A DNA stretch of 64,000 bases, taken from Bacteroidales bacterium. Its GTDB lineage: Bacteria > Bacteroidota > Bacteroidia > Bacteroidales > UBA1715. The position numbers and the translations under genes are program-made. This document shows positions 26,635 through 36,550 of this stretch, piece by piece; within the stretch, counting starts at the first letter, position 1; the number at the start of each line of letters is the position of its first letter. Under the pieces are notes generated by a model that searched no databases, was not told the origin of the DNA, and worked only from the letters and a program-made list of their open reading frames with translations. Location: assembly GCA_016714605.1 (NCBI GenBank), contig JADKDL010000011.1:62001-126000 (forward strand). The letters are read 5' to 3'.

Positions 26635-27021
26635 ATGAAAATTTACAAACAAGAAAATTACAATTCACTTTCACCATATTTAATTGTGGACAATGCTCAA
26701 AAATTGGTTGATTTATTGACTAAAATTTTTGATGCAAATATTTTAAGACGCTTTGACCACGAAAACGGGAAAATTGCTCATATAGAATTACTGTTAGACG
26801 ACACTGTAATTATGATTAGCGACAGCACCGAAAATTATGAAGCAAACAAAACAATGCTTCATATTTATGTACCTGACGTTTTTAAAACATTTGACAAAGC
26901 CATTGAAAATGGTTGTGAACTAATTGAAAAACCAATAAATAAACAAGGCGACCCAGATACAAGAGGTTCATTCTATGATTTTGCAGGAGACTATTGGGCT
27001 GTTAGCACACAAACAAATTAA
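26635..27021 (+). CDS. VOC-family (glyoxalase/bleomycin-resistance-like) protein
   Basis: The ATG at 26635 is chosen because everything upstream is recombination site. The 128-residue product is a VOC fold: SPYLIVDNAQKLVDLLTKIFDANILRRFDH, then HIELLLDDTVIMISDS and a second half with HIYVPDVFKTFDKAIENGCELIEKP ending DFAGDYWAV. A metal ligand His/Glu pair (HIELL, HIYV) is present. It most resembles the PhnB-like subgroup; possible roles are isomerase, dioxygenase or drug binding. The MmcQ/YjbR gene follows 2 bases after its stop. Confidence 0.8.
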   Translation: MKIYKQENYNSLSPYLIVDNAQKLVDLLTKIFDANILRRFDHENGKIAHIELLLDDTVIMISDSTENYEANKTMLHIYVPDVFKTFDKAIENGCELIEKPINKQGDPDTRGSFYDFAGDYWAVSTQTN

Positions 27022-27023
27022 CA

Positions 27024-27407
27024 ATGAAAAGCAAATCAGTAAACTTTAACTATGCCGACTTTGAAGTAGTAAAGAATATTGCTTTGACATTTCCTTACAC
27101 AGAAGAAAGTATTTCACACGAAGGAACTCCTTCAGTAAAAGTTCGTAACAAACTAATGTGCCGACTTCACGATAGTGGAGAATTTATTCCAATACGACTT
27201 AACTTTGACATTAGAGATAAATATTTAGACAGCCATCCTGAAATTTTTCATTTGCCTGACCACTTCAAAGCATATCCTTACATTTGTATGTGGACACATA
27301 ATTATGACAAAAAATTATTAACTGAAATTCTTGAACAAAGTTGGAAAGGACTTGCGACCAAGAAACAAGTAAAAGAATATGACGAAAAGAAAACAACGAA
27401 CGTCTAA
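27024..27407 (+). CDS. MmcQ/YjbR-like DUF419 protein
   Basis: A 127-residue protein with FEVVKNIALTFPYTEESISHEGTPSVKVRNKLMCRLHD and HFKAYPYICMWTHNYDKKLLTEILEQSWKG, matching the MmcQ/YjbR layout. Distant from the protein at 2700. It is the second gene of the VOC cassette. The cassette ends GTTAGCCGT (26587) and ACGTCTAAC (27400) complement each other with one mismatch. Function unknown. Confidence 0.7.
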   Translation: MKSKSVNFNYADFEVVKNIALTFPYTEESISHEGTPSVKVRNKLMCRLHDSGEFIPIRLNFDIRDKYLDSHPEIFHLPDHFKAYPYICMWTHNYDKKLLTEILEQSWKGLATKKQVKEYDEKKTTNV

Positions 27408-27536
27408 CATCGGTTTGGCAATATGGCGGCTGAAGTGCTTCTATGAAACATTTGTGCAAGGTTCAACAGCAGTAATTCTATTGAACTTTTGTGCTAAAAA
27501 TCCGCCACATCGCCAAGCCGAAAACCGTTATAGCGC
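27400..27536 (+). repeat. attC-like palindrome 19
   Basis: Boxes ACGTCTAAC (27400) and GTTATAGCGC (27527). Arms CGGTTTGGCAATATGGCGG and CCGCCACATCGCCAAGCCG, a distinct GC-rich class shared with palindromes 30 and 32. Confidence 0.75.
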
Positions 27537-28162
27537 ATAACATATAAATGCTACATTTCAACTGCTAGGGACATGAAATCTAGTGAAACGACTTTGTTTG
27601 ATTTCGATTTTTTCGGGAAGCAATAGTGGGCTTTAATATGAAAAGAACTTTTGACTGGGATTTAAAATTATAGGAAAATCGCTTGCGCTTTTAAGGATTA
27701 AACGGAAAGAAAATAGGGCAAATTTCTAGGGGCAAAGAGGATCGAAATCGGGAACGAAACATATTTACTTCAATCGAATTGGACTGGATTAAGAACATTT
27801 ACCAAATTGGCTAAATGGGTTGAAATTATTGCTAAATGACTGAAAGAATTTAAACTACCTTGCCAAATATTTGGCTCGCAAACGACAACGAAACAAAAAA
27901 TTGTTACGAAACATGAAGCCTAAACAATCACTAAAATTGCTTTCGTTTTGTCAAAATAGTGAAATCTTCGGCGAAAGAATTTCTAGGGATTTTACTGGGA
28001 AAACAAGCACGATTTTTAGGAGCAAGGGTTAAAAAAATGGGCTAATTGTCGCCTTGGGAAACGATGAAAAATTTTAGTTTACAATTTGCAAATTAATGCC
28101 TCAAAAAAAGTAGTTTAAATTTGGCTAAAACGCTGCGAAGCTAAGTAGAAAAAGAAAGTTAC
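27528..28162 (+). repeat. Non-coding cassette body, copy N6
   Basis: Divergent copy defining a second sequence type in its right half (AAACAAAAAATTG, GAAATCTTCGGCG). The outer AATTTAAACTACC/GGTAGTTTAAATT stem-forming bases are retained (the A run before the right arm is one or two bases longer); the inner stem is weakened. Confidence 0.8.
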
Positions 28163-28299
28163 GCGCTATAACACGGCCTTTGCGCCAGGCGGGAAACTAA
28201 GTGAAATTTGAGTTCTAAACTCGTATAAAATATGAATAGGAAAATGTATATTTGTAGTTCGAATACTGCCTATGCGCAAAGCCTGATCCGTTGGCAGTA
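28163..28299 (+). repeat. attC-like palindrome 20 (hybrid ends)
   Basis: Left box GCGCTATAAC (28163). Right box GTTGGCAGTA (28290) is the exact complement of TACTGCCAAC at 29005. Confidence 0.8.
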
Positions 28300-28339
28300 A
28301 TGCTACGAGACACCTAAAACTACAAGCAATAAATAAAAT

Positions 28340-28999
28340 ATGGAACAAACAATAAAGACACTAATTTATATTCACGCCTTTTTCGGCGGACTTGGTTTGA
28401 TAACAGGAATGATTAGCATTTTTGTAAAAAAAGGAGGATTTAATCACAAAAGAGCAGGAAAAATATTTTCATATTCAATGATTATTAGTTCGTTGATTTC
28501 TCTTTTCATAGCCAGAATGCCCAAACACGAAAACTTATTTTTATTCCTAATTGGCATATTTACAATTTATATGGTGTTAGCGGGAAACCGAGCATTAACA
28601 CTTAAAAGCAAGACAAAAATCAAAGCAGACATAGTAGACAAATTAGTGTCAGGAATTATGCTTTTGGCTTCAATTGGAATGTTGACAATCGGAATTATCG
28701 GTATGATTCAACATATAGATAATAGTATTTTATATGTTTTCTTTGGAGGTTTTGGTGCATTTATGACCTTGAAAGATTTTCAAACATTTAGAAATTTCAC
28801 AGAAAAGAAAAACGCTTGGCTCATTAGTCATTTAGGACGAATGGTTGGAGCATTAATTGCTTCTGTAACAGCATTTTTGGTTGCAGGACTTCATATTGGC
28901 ACGACACTAGTATGGATTTTGCCAACAATTTTGGGGACAGCATACATTGTTTATTGGAACAGAAATTTTAAACAAACCAAAACAATCAAAGCAGAATAA
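28340..28999 (+). CDS. DUF2306-like integral membrane protein
   Basis: A 219-residue protein with about six or seven membrane helices: residues 5-28, 42-58, 64-82, 102-124, 130-145, 168-186 and 190-207. The LIYIHAFFGGLGLITGMISIFVKKGGFNHKRAGKIF opening resembles DUF2306-type membrane proteins, in which a loop His-Lys-Arg lies after the first helix. No transport or enzymatic motif can be assigned. Single gene in its cassette, with perfectly matched 10-base ends. Confidence 0.6.
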   Translation: MEQTIKTLIYIHAFFGGLGLITGMISIFVKKGGFNHKRAGKIFSYSMIISSLISLFIARMPKHENLFLFLIGIFTIYMVLAGNRALTLKSKTKIKADIVDKLVSGIMLLASIGMLTIGIIGMIQHIDNSILYVFFGGFGAFMTLKDFQTFRNFTEKKNAWLISHLGRMVGALIASVTAFLVAGLHIGTTLVWILPTILGTAYIVYWNRNFKQTKTIKAE

Positions 29000-29004
29000 A
29001 GCAC

Positions 29005-29206
29005 TACTGCCAACATTGGGTTTTGTGCAAGTTGGGCAGACGGAATAACAATGAGCATTTGTAACTCTGTTCAGCTTTTGTTCGGGCAGGACGTACATCG
29101 CTGAACTTTTGTACTTAACTTCAAATTTATATTTTCAATAAGCAGTGGTTCCAGGCAGACGGAATGCTATTTCCCAACCTGCACAAAGCCCTGTTCGTTA
29201 TAGCGC
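29005..29206 (+). repeat. attC-like palindrome 21 (long form)
   Basis: Boxes TACTGCCAAC (29005) and GTTATAGCGC (29197). Arms TTGGGTTTTGTGCAAGTTGGG and CCCAACCTGCACAAAGCCC. Confidence 0.75.
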
Positions 29207-29831
29207 ATAAAATATAATTGCCACATTTCAACTGCTAGGGACTTGGAATTTTTGTAAAACGACTTTGTTTGATTTCGATTTTCTCAGGAAGCAATTGTGG
29301 GCTTTTAGCTGAAAAGAATTTTTGGTTGGGGCTTAAAATTATAGGAAAATCGCTTGCGCTTTTAAGGCTTAAACGAAAAGAAAATAGGGCAAATTCCTAG
29401 GGGCAATGTGAATCGAAATCGGGAACGAAATATATTTACATCAATCAAATTGGACTAGATTAAGAAGATTTGCAAATTGGCTAAATGGGTTGAAATTATA
29501 GCTAGATGGGTTGAAAGAATTTAAACTACCATGCCAAATATTGGGCTCGTAACCGAAAACAAAACTAAAAATTGTTACGAAACAAGAAGCCTAAACAATC
29601 ACTGAAATGGCTTTCGTTTTGACAAAAATGGTGAAATCATCGGCGAAAGAATTTCTAGGGATTTTCCTTCGAAACAAAACCAATTTTTTGGCTAAAAGGC
29701 TAAAATATGGGCTAATTGTCGCCTTGGAAAACGATGAACAATTTTAGTTTACAATTTGCAAAATAATGCGTCAAAAAGGTAGTTTAAATTTGGCTAAAAC
29801 GCTGCGAAGCTAAGTAGAAAAAGAAAGTTAC
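29198..29831 (+). repeat. Non-coding cassette body, copy N7
   Basis: N1-like copy, first of four in tandem (29198-32117). Confidence 0.8.
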
Positions 29832-29968
29832 GCGCTTTAACACGGCCTTTGCGCCAGGCGGGAAACTAAGTGAAATTTGAGTTAGGTTCTCGTATCAGAT
29901 ATAATTAGGAAAATGTATATTTGTAGTTCGAATACCGCCTATGCGCAAAGCCTGATCCGTTATAGCGC
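29832..29968 (+). repeat. attC-like palindrome 22
   Basis: Left box GCGCTTTAAC (29832, one mismatch). Right box GTTATAGCGC (29959). Confidence 0.75.
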
Positions 29969-30593
29969 ATAACATATAAATTCTACATTTCAACTGCTTG
30001 GGACTTGGAAATTTAGTGAAACGACTTTGTTTGATTTCGATTTTCTCGGAAAGCAATTGGGGCCTTTATATGAAGAGAATTTTTGGTTGGGATTTAAAAT
30101 TATAGGAAAATCGCTTGCGCTTTTAAGGCTTAAACGAAAAGAAAAGTACCGCAAAACTCTAGGGGCAATGAGAATCGAAATCGGGAACGAAAAATAATTA
30201 CGTTAATAGATTTGGACTAGTTCAAAACGGTTTACCAAATTGGCTAAATGGGTTGAAATTATTGCTAAATGACTGAAAGAATTTAAACTACCTTGCCAAA
30301 TATTTGGCTCGCAAACGACAACGAAACAAAAAATTGTTACGAAACATGAAGCCTAAACAATCACTAAAATTGCTTTCGTTTTGTCAAAATAGTGAAATCT
30401 TCGGCGAAAGAATTTCTAGGGATTTTACTGGGAAAACAAGCACGATTTTTAGGAGCAAGGGTTAAAAAATGGGCTAATTGTCGCCTTTTGAAACGATGAA
30501 CAATTTTAGTTTACAATTTGCAAATTAATGCTTTAAAAAGGTAGTTTAAATTTGGCTAAATAGCTATGAAGCTAAGTAGAAAAAGAAAATTAC
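29960..30593 (+). repeat. Non-coding cassette body, copy N8
   Basis: Its right half is almost identical to N6 and its left half differs from both N1 and N6, so it looks like a mosaic. Confidence 0.8.
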
Positions 30594-30731
30594 GCGCTAT
30601 AACATGGCCTTTGCGCCAGGCGGGAAACTAAGTGAAATTTGAGTTTATGGCCTCGTATTAGATATGATTAGGAAAATGTATATTTGTAGTTCGAAAACCG
30701 CCTATGCGCAAAGCCTGATCCGTTATAGCGC
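30594..30731 (+). repeat. attC-like palindrome 23
   Basis: Boxes GCGCTATAAC (30594) and GTTATAGCGC (30722). Confidence 0.8.
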
Positions 30732-31353
30732 ATAAAATATAATTGCCACATTTCAACTGCTAGGGACTTGGAATTTTTGTAAAACGACTTTGTTTGATTT
30801 CGATTTTCTCGGGAAGCAATTGTGGGCTTTTAGCTGAAAAGAATTTTTGGTTGGGGCTTAAAATTATAGGAAAATCGCTTGCGCTTTTAAGGCTTAAACG
30901 AAAAGAAAATAGGGCAAATTCCTAGGGGCAATGTGAATCGAAATCGGGAACGAAATATATTTACATCAATCAAATTGGACTAGATTAAGAAGATTTACCA
31001 AATTGGCTAAATGGGTTGAAATTATAGCTAAATGACTGAAAGAATTTAAACTACCTTGCCAAATATTTGGCTCTGCAAACGACAATGAAACAAAAAATTG
31101 TTACGAAACATGAAGCCTAAACAATCACTAAAATTGCTTTCGTTTTGTCAAAATAGTGAAATCTTCGGCGAAAGAATTTCTAGGATTTTACTGGGAAAAC
31201 AAGCACGATTTTTAGGAGCAAGGGTTAAAAATGGGCTAATTGTCGCCTTGGGAAACGATGAAAAATTTTAGTTTACAATTTGCAAATTAATGCGTCAAAA
31301 GGTAGTTTAAATTTGGCTAAAACGCTGCGAAGCTAAGTAGAAAAGAAAGTTAC
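30723..31353 (+). repeat. Non-coding cassette body, copy N9 (mosaic)
   Basis: The left half (to about 31025) is N1-type and the right half is N6-type, with a sharp switch near GCTAAATGACTGAAAG. Confidence 0.8.
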
Positions 31354-31490
31354 GCGCTATAACACGGCCTTTGCGCCAGGCGGGAAACTAAGTGAAATTT
31401 GAGTTAGGTTCTCGTATCGAATATGATTAGGAAAATGTATATTTGTAGTTCGAAAACCGCCTATGCGCAAAGCCTAGACCGTTATAGCGC
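31354..31490 (+). repeat. attC-like palindrome 24
   Basis: Boxes GCGCTATAAC (31354) and GTTATAGCGC (31481). Confidence 0.8.
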
Positions 31491-32117
31491 ATAACATATA
31501 ATTGCCACATTTCAACTGCTAGGGACTTGGAATTTTTGTAAAACGACTTTGTTTGATTTCGATTTTCTCAGGAAGCAATTGTGGGCTTTTAGCTGAAAAG
31601 AATTTTTGGTTGGGGCTTAAAATTCTAGGAAAATCGCTTGCGCTTTTAAGGCTTAAACGAAAAGAAAATAGGCAAATTCCTAGGGGCAATGTGTGAATCG
31701 AAATCGGGAACGAAATATATTTACATCAATCAAATTGGACTAGATTAAGAAGATTTACCAAATTGGCTAAATGGGTTGAAATTATAGCTAAATGGGTTGA
31801 AAGAATTTAAACTACCATGCCAAATATTGGGCTCGTAACCGAAAACAAAACTAAAAATTGTTACGAAACAAGAAGCCTAAACAATCACTGAAATGGCTTT
31901 CGTTTTGACAAAAATGGTGAAATCATCGGCGAAAGAATTTCTAGGATTTTCCTTCGAAACAAAAACCAATTTTTTTGGCTAAAAGGCTAAAATATGGGCT
32001 AATTGTCGCCTTGGAAAACGATGAACAATTTTAGTTTACAATTTGCAAAATAATGCGTCAAAAGGTAGTTTAAATTTGGCTAAAACGCTGCGAAGCTAAG
32101 TAGAAAAAGAAAGTTAC
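31482..32117 (+). repeat. Non-coding cassette body, copy N10
   Basis: N1-type copy with several one-base indels in homopolymers. Confidence 0.8.
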
Positions 32118-32250
32118 GCCTATAACACGGCCTTTGCGCCAGGCGGAAACTAGTGAAATTTGAGTTAGGTTCTCGTATCAGATATAATTAGGAAAATGTA
32201 TATTTGTAGTTCGAATACCGCCTATGCGCAAAGCCTGATCCGTTAGCTGC
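32118..32250 (+). repeat. attC-like palindrome 25 (hybrid ends)
   Basis: Left box GCCTATAAC (32118, one base shorter than usual). Right box GTTAGCTGC (32242) opens a cassette whose far end is lost beyond the IS insertion. Confidence 0.7.
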
Positions 32251-32504
32251 AACCCCAAGATACACCCTACTAACATTGAACATTCCGAAAATGATAGACA
32301 GAAAAGTCAACGCTTCGTAAAATTAAAAGAGGTGCAAGCCAACACACAAAGCCAACGCTTTTGCACCACATTTAATTTTACCCCAACGCACCAAAGCCCA
32401 CCCACCACCCAACAAGTGGACAAAGTGAATTTTGAATCAACATAGTAGCAAACAAGCCATTTAAAATTGTAAATTTGCCACTTACTTAATTTGACAATGA
32501 TTTA
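32251..32504 (+). other. Cassette leader with a nested hairpin
   Basis: No gene. Two-step hairpin: TAAAATTAAA (32318-32327) with TTTAATTTTA (32371-32380), and GGTGCAA (32331-32337) with TTGCACC (32361-32367), with AGA and ACA bulges. The loop holds GCCAACACACAAAGCC, close to the motif at the ends of the 9-kb cassette. Confidence 0.5.
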
Positions 32505-32584
32505 ATGATAAATAAAGACAACTTAAAGGACTTACTAAAAGCATTGAACTTTGAAGAAAAGAGCCATATTTATATTAAACATTT
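32505..32584 (+). pseudogene. Start of a probable DNA methyltransferase gene, cut by an IS
   Basis: ATG at 32505 opens MINKDNLKDLLKALNFEEKSHIYIKHF, which reads like the N-terminus of large type I/IIG N6-adenine methyltransferases, and is then interrupted after 26 codons by the IS at 32585. The remainder is not found in the window. The assignment from so short a piece is tentative. Confidence 0.35.
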
Positions 32585-33913
32585 TGTCGGCTTCCCCAAA
32601 ATTCGGCCAGAAAGAGGTTGTTAAAATAACAAAATTTAATAACTTTAAAGACAAATTAAGAGATGAAAAAGAAATTCACAGAATCACAAATTGTATCTGC
32701 CATTAAACGGCAGGAAGCAGGAATGAAGACTAGCGAGATAGCAAGAGAGCTAGGGGTAAGTAGTACAACCATTAATAACTGGAAAAGCAAGTACAGTGGT
32801 ATGGAAGTATCAGATATCAAGCGAATGAAACAATTAGAAGCTGAAAATGCCGAGCTCAAAAAATGTATGCAGAGATGAGCATTGAGAACAGAGCGATAAA
32901 AGCAGTCTTTGAAAAAAAAGTTCTAACGCCTGAGGAGAAACGAGAGATAGTGGGGAGTCTAAATGAAGAAGGACTCAGTATCCGAAAGGCGTGTCAATTC
33001 GTAGGTATAGCTCGTAGTACCACACAATACAAAAAAGAAAGACAAGGATGATAAAGATCTGATAGATCATCTAGGGTCGACTCACCCAAAGCACGTCAAT
33101 ATAGGCTTTTGGCAGTGTTATTATCGAATAAGAAACCAAGGATATCGTTATAATCATAAACGAATGTATCGAGTATATACAGCAATGAAATTAAATATAA
33201 GAAGGAGGCGAAAGAAGAGACTTCCGACAAGACTTAAAAGAGAATTAGTAAAATGTACTGCCCAAAACCAAGTCTGAGTATGGATTTTGTGAGCGATAAA
33301 TTGACAAACGGGAGTTCTTTCAGGATACTCAATATTATAGATGATTATAATCGTGAATCACTCCACATAGATTTAGATACTAGTATGCCAGCAAAACGTG
33401 TTATTAAAGCCTTAGATACTATTGCATTTGAAAGAGGGTATCCCTGCCAATATTAGGATGGACAATACTTCTGAATTTATAAGTACAGCGTTAGCGCTTA
33501 TGGTCAGAAAAAAAACACAAAGTAACACTGCTTCATATCCAACCAGGAGAACCTACACAAAAACGCATATATAGAGCGTAATAACGGCACAATGAGCAAG
33601 AAGTTTTAGATGCTTATATGTTTTGGAGTTTGGCACAAGCAAGGGAGCTAATCTATAGTTGGCAAGACGATTATAATCATGAAAGACCCACAGTGCATTA
33701 GGGTATGTTAGTCCAAAATCATTTATCTCAAAACCCCAAAATTGTTTAACATGAATCCTATGTTTTTTCCACGGAATTTTTTAGCACCCAATTGCCATTC
33801 ACAGCCAATTGGAGTGCGTAAAGAAAAATTATGTGGTAAAAACGAAAATAGTGGGCTTAAATTTATAAATTCACAACAACTTCACATTGGCACGAAAATA
33901 GGGGGAGCCGACA
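32585..33913 (+). mobile_element. IS3-family insertion sequence, copy a (frameshifted)
   Basis: Terminal inverted repeats TGTCGGCTTCCCC (left) and GGGGGAGCCGACA (right). The orfA part starts at 32663 with a helix-turn-helix (KKKFTESQIVSAIKRQEAGMKTSEIARELGVS) and a coiled coil. The orfB part holds the integrase core in pieces (DFVSDKLTN, DDYNRESLHIDLDTS, ERNNGT), with many single-base shifts against copy c. Flanks are TTT on the left and GCT on the right, so there is no target duplication. The element is inactive as read. Confidence 0.85.
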
Positions 33914-34011
33914 GCTCTTGTTCCATTATTTGATTATTGCGAGTTATTAAAATTCCCTTAATAATTATATTTTATCTTTCTGTTAATAGTTTGCTGGGTG
34001 TTGTTTTGGGT
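33914..34011 (-). other. Reversed cassette start with a four-codon gene stub
   Basis: Read on the minus strand: after the box GTTAGCCGAC (34021-34012) comes a short leader and an ATG at 33926 (Met-Glu-Gln-Glu), cut by the IS end. The gene it belonged to cannot be identified. Confidence 0.4.
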
Positions 34012-34147
34012 GTCGGCTAACGGTTTTGGGCTTGCCGAAGGTGGGGAATTTGAAATACGAATGCTCAAATTTACGATAATGCTCAATAGAATTCCAAATG
34101 TTGAGGATTGCACTTTTGCCCCACTTTTGGCAAACCCATGTTAGCCG
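34012..34147 (-). repeat. attC-like palindrome 26, reversed
   Basis: On the minus strand: CGGCTAAC (34147-34140), arms GGGTTTGCCAAAAGTGGGG/CCCCACCTTCGGCAAGCCC, then GTTAGCCGAC (34021-34012). First site in the opposite orientation. Confidence 0.8.
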
Positions 34148-34159
34148 ATCGCCCTTTTA

Positions 34160-34648
34160 TTAATATATATCTCGATAAAAAGCTGTTCCTAAATTAATTT
34201 GTTCATTTTCTAGGTTTACTAGTTGCAATGCGTTCAAAATTTTTAATTTCAATTGTTCATTATAATCTTCTTCATTAATTAATGATACAATTATTTCTGA
34301 AAGTAATTTTTTCTCTATTATGTTATCTGCTACTGTTACTGCAATATTTTCCATTTCAATAATGAATTTATCAACGAAAAGTTCTAGTCCATTTACTTCT
34401 AAAAAGAATGCCCCCATTGCAATTGAAGTTCTTTTATTCCCATCATTAAAAGCATGAAATTTATTAAATGAAAAAATCAAATGTGTTAGCTTGTCTTCAA
34501 ATGTTGGATAATAATCGTCATTTTGTATATGTGTTAATGGACTATCAATGTTTCCGTAATCTTTAATTCCCGACTTGCCTCCTGAGATTTCTATAATTTT
34601 ATCATGTATTTTTATAGCATATTCTGTAGTGAAAAAATTAAATTCCAT
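34160..34648 (-). CDS. Fic/Doc-family protein (death-on-curing-like)
   Basis: A 162-residue protein with the Fic core FHAFNDGNKRTSIAMGAFF (about residues 71-89), matching HxFx(D/N)GNKR, and the upstream TPLTHIQNDDYYPTFEDKLTHLIFSF helices of Doc-like proteins. Fic/Doc enzymes modify targets with AMP or phosphate; Doc phosphorylates EF-Tu. It lies directly behind the 363-residue DNA-binding gene (1-base gap), so the pair may be a toxin-antitoxin-like module. No inhibitory (S/T)xxxE(G/N) helix is obvious. Confidence 0.8.
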   Translation of the reverse strand: MEFNFFTTEYAIKIHDKIIEISGGKSGIKDYGNIDSPLTHIQNDDYYPTFEDKLTHLIFSFNKFHAFNDGNKRTSIAMGAFFLEVNGLELFVDKFIIEMENIAVTVADNIIEKKLLSEIIVSLINEEDYNEQLKLKILNALQLVNLENEQINLGTAFYRDIY

Positions 34649-34649
34649 A

Positions 34650-35741
34650 TTATCTGTCTTTTAATCTTTTAAATACCTCTTTATTTTCTTCTAAGCGTTT
34701 CTCTAAATCCATACTACGGTCACCTAAAAATTTATCATAGTCATCAGAACTAACTTCATTTACATACTCTTTGAGTTTTTCGTGTAATGCATCTCTAAAT
34801 GCAAGGTCTCTACTTGCCATTAAACTCCTTGCTTTTTCTCTAAGTGGTATTAAAGTAGCCTCTGTTATTTGCTCATAATTGGTGAACAACAAGATTGCTT
34901 CAGATAGCCCTAGTTTTCTACCTAGTCTTTCAAATTCAGTTTTAAGGTATTTAGAAAAACCATTCTCATAACCTGCAATTAAATCAAGAATTTCTGAATA
35001 CATTGTACTACGAACACTCTCTTTAGTACTTAATTTTAATATTTGTCGATATTCTTTAGCATTTTCTTTAAATATACTTTTATAAATTTTATCCGTTAAT
35101 TGTGCGTATTTAAATTTATTTTCTGTTATATAGTAATCTAAGGCGTTAGTAAATTCTTGTCTATAATTATATTCTCTAATTGCACTTGGTAAAAATTCTT
35201 CCTCTCGTTGATTAATATACTTGGTTTTTCCTCCAATTTTTTGATTTAATACGTCAATAACTATGTCTAATATGGCAGAACGAAGAATTTGAGCCTTTTC
35301 CGACCCAGTAAGTAGCATTCCAACATTTAAAAATGATTTATACGTAAAAACTGCTAATTGTGGTGTTTTGGACAAGCTATCTAATTCATTTTCAAACGAT
35401 TGAACCATGTTCCCGACATTTGTGTCGGGAACATATATGCCTTCGTTTATTCTATTAACAAATTCTGCAATTTTATCTTTGAAATCCTTCAACTTAATAC
35501 CCGTATAAATTTCATAACCGCTTTCTACTACTTCGTCTCTGTTGTTTTCAACAATTCTTTCAATTGTACGAATGTCAACTTCGAAATATTCAGCAAGTTG
35601 CTGTTTTGTAAATCTAAATTTTCCGTCATGTTTAAACCCGAAAAAACCAATTTGTTGATACACTTCTTGTATAGCAATATTGTTATTCAATATGTTTTTT
35701 CTGTCTAAATCAGAATTAGTTAAATCTTTTGTCATGCTCAA
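34650..35741 (-). CDS. DNA-binding partner of the Fic/Doc protein
   Basis: A 363-residue protein with an N-terminal helix-turn-helix-like segment (FRFTKQQLAEYFEVDIRTIERIVENNRDEVVESGYEIYTG, about residues 41-80), then a long helical region and a charged C-terminal helix (REKARSLMASRDLAFRDALHEKLKEYV). Its N-terminus resembles the DNA-binding half of RhuM/Fic-associated proteins. It precedes the Fic gene in one cassette and may serve as antitoxin and repressor; this is inferred from context only. Confidence 0.55.
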   Translation of the reverse strand: MSMTKDLTNSDLDRKNILNNNIAIQEVYQQIGFFGFKHDGKFRFTKQQLAEYFEVDIRTIERIVENNRDEVVESGYEIYTGIKLKDFKDKIAEFVNRINEGIYVPDTNVGNMVQSFENELDSLSKTPQLAVFTYKSFLNVGMLLTGSEKAQILRSAILDIVIDVLNQKIGGKTKYINQREEEFLPSAIREYNYRQEFTNALDYYITENKFKYAQLTDKIYKSIFKENAKEYRQILKLSTKESVRSTMYSEILDLIAGYENGFSKYLKTEFERLGRKLGLSEAILLFTNYEQITEATLIPLREKARSLMASRDLAFRDALHEKLKEYVNEVSSDDYDKFLGDRSMDLEKRLEENKEVFKRLKDR

Positions 35742-35781
35742 AATTACTATAAATTTGTTAATTTTCGGGTGTTTGTATGGT

Positions 35782-35916
35782 GTCGGCTAACGGTCTAGGC
35801 TTTGCGCATAGGCGGTTTTCGAACTACAAATATACATTTTCCTAATCATATTCGATACGAGAACCTAACTCAAATTTCATAGTTTCCCGCCTGGCGCAAA
35901 GGCCGTGTTATAGCGC
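35782..35916 (-). repeat. attC-like palindrome 27, reversed (hybrid ends)
   Basis: On the minus strand: GCGCTATAAC (35916-35907) of the non-coding class, arms GGCCTTTGCGCCAGGCGG/CCGCCTATGCGCAAAGCC, then GTTAGCCGAC (35791-35782), which pairs with CGGCTAAC at 34147. Confidence 0.8.
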
Positions 35917-36546
35917 GTAACTTTCTTTTCTACTTAGCTTCGCAGCGTTTTAGCCAAATTAAACTACCTTTTGACGCATTATTTTGCAAATTGTAAACTA
36001 AAATTGTTCATCATTTCCCCAAGGCGACAATTAGCCCTGGTTTTACTTATCGTTCTTTAAAATCGGGCTTAGTTCCTAGTAAAATTCTCAAAATTTTTTT
36101 CGCCGAGGAGTTCACAATTTTGACAAAATGAAGCCATTCTAGTGATTGTCTGCGTGCGTGTTTCGTAACAATTTTTAGTTTTCGTTTCGTTTACGAGCCA
36201 AATATTTGGCAAGGTAGTTTAAATTCTTTCGGCCATTTAGCTATAATTTCAACCCATTCAGCCAATTGGGTAAATCTTCTTGATCCAGTCCAAATCGATT
36301 AACCTAAATATTTTTCGTTTCCGATTTCGATCCTCATTGCCCCTAGAAATTTGCCCTATTTTCTTCTTGTTTAAGCCTTAAAAGCGCAAGCGATTTGCAT
36401 AAAAATTTAAGTCTAAACCAAAAATTCTTTTCAGCTAAAAGCCCACAATTGCTTACCGAGAAAATCGAAATCAAACAACGTCGTTTCACTAAATTTCCAA
36501 GTTCCTAGCAGTTGAAATGTGGCAATTATATGTTATGCGCTATAAC
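35917..36546 (-). repeat. Non-coding cassette body, copy N11 (reversed)
   Basis: The only reversed copy. It starts (minus strand) with GTTATAGCGC at 36546. The following GGAT (36547-36550) is the remnant of the upstream site, cut by the IS at 36551. The right-hand arm of the long stem lacks one A. Confidence 0.8.
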
Positions 36547-36550
36547 GGAT

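Noticed and set aside
34012..35791. GTCGGCTAAC boxes resemble the IS end TGTCGGCT
   Set aside because: The match is limited to 8 bases, the text beyond differs (AACGG versus TCCCC), and the boxes pair with each other as cassette ends.
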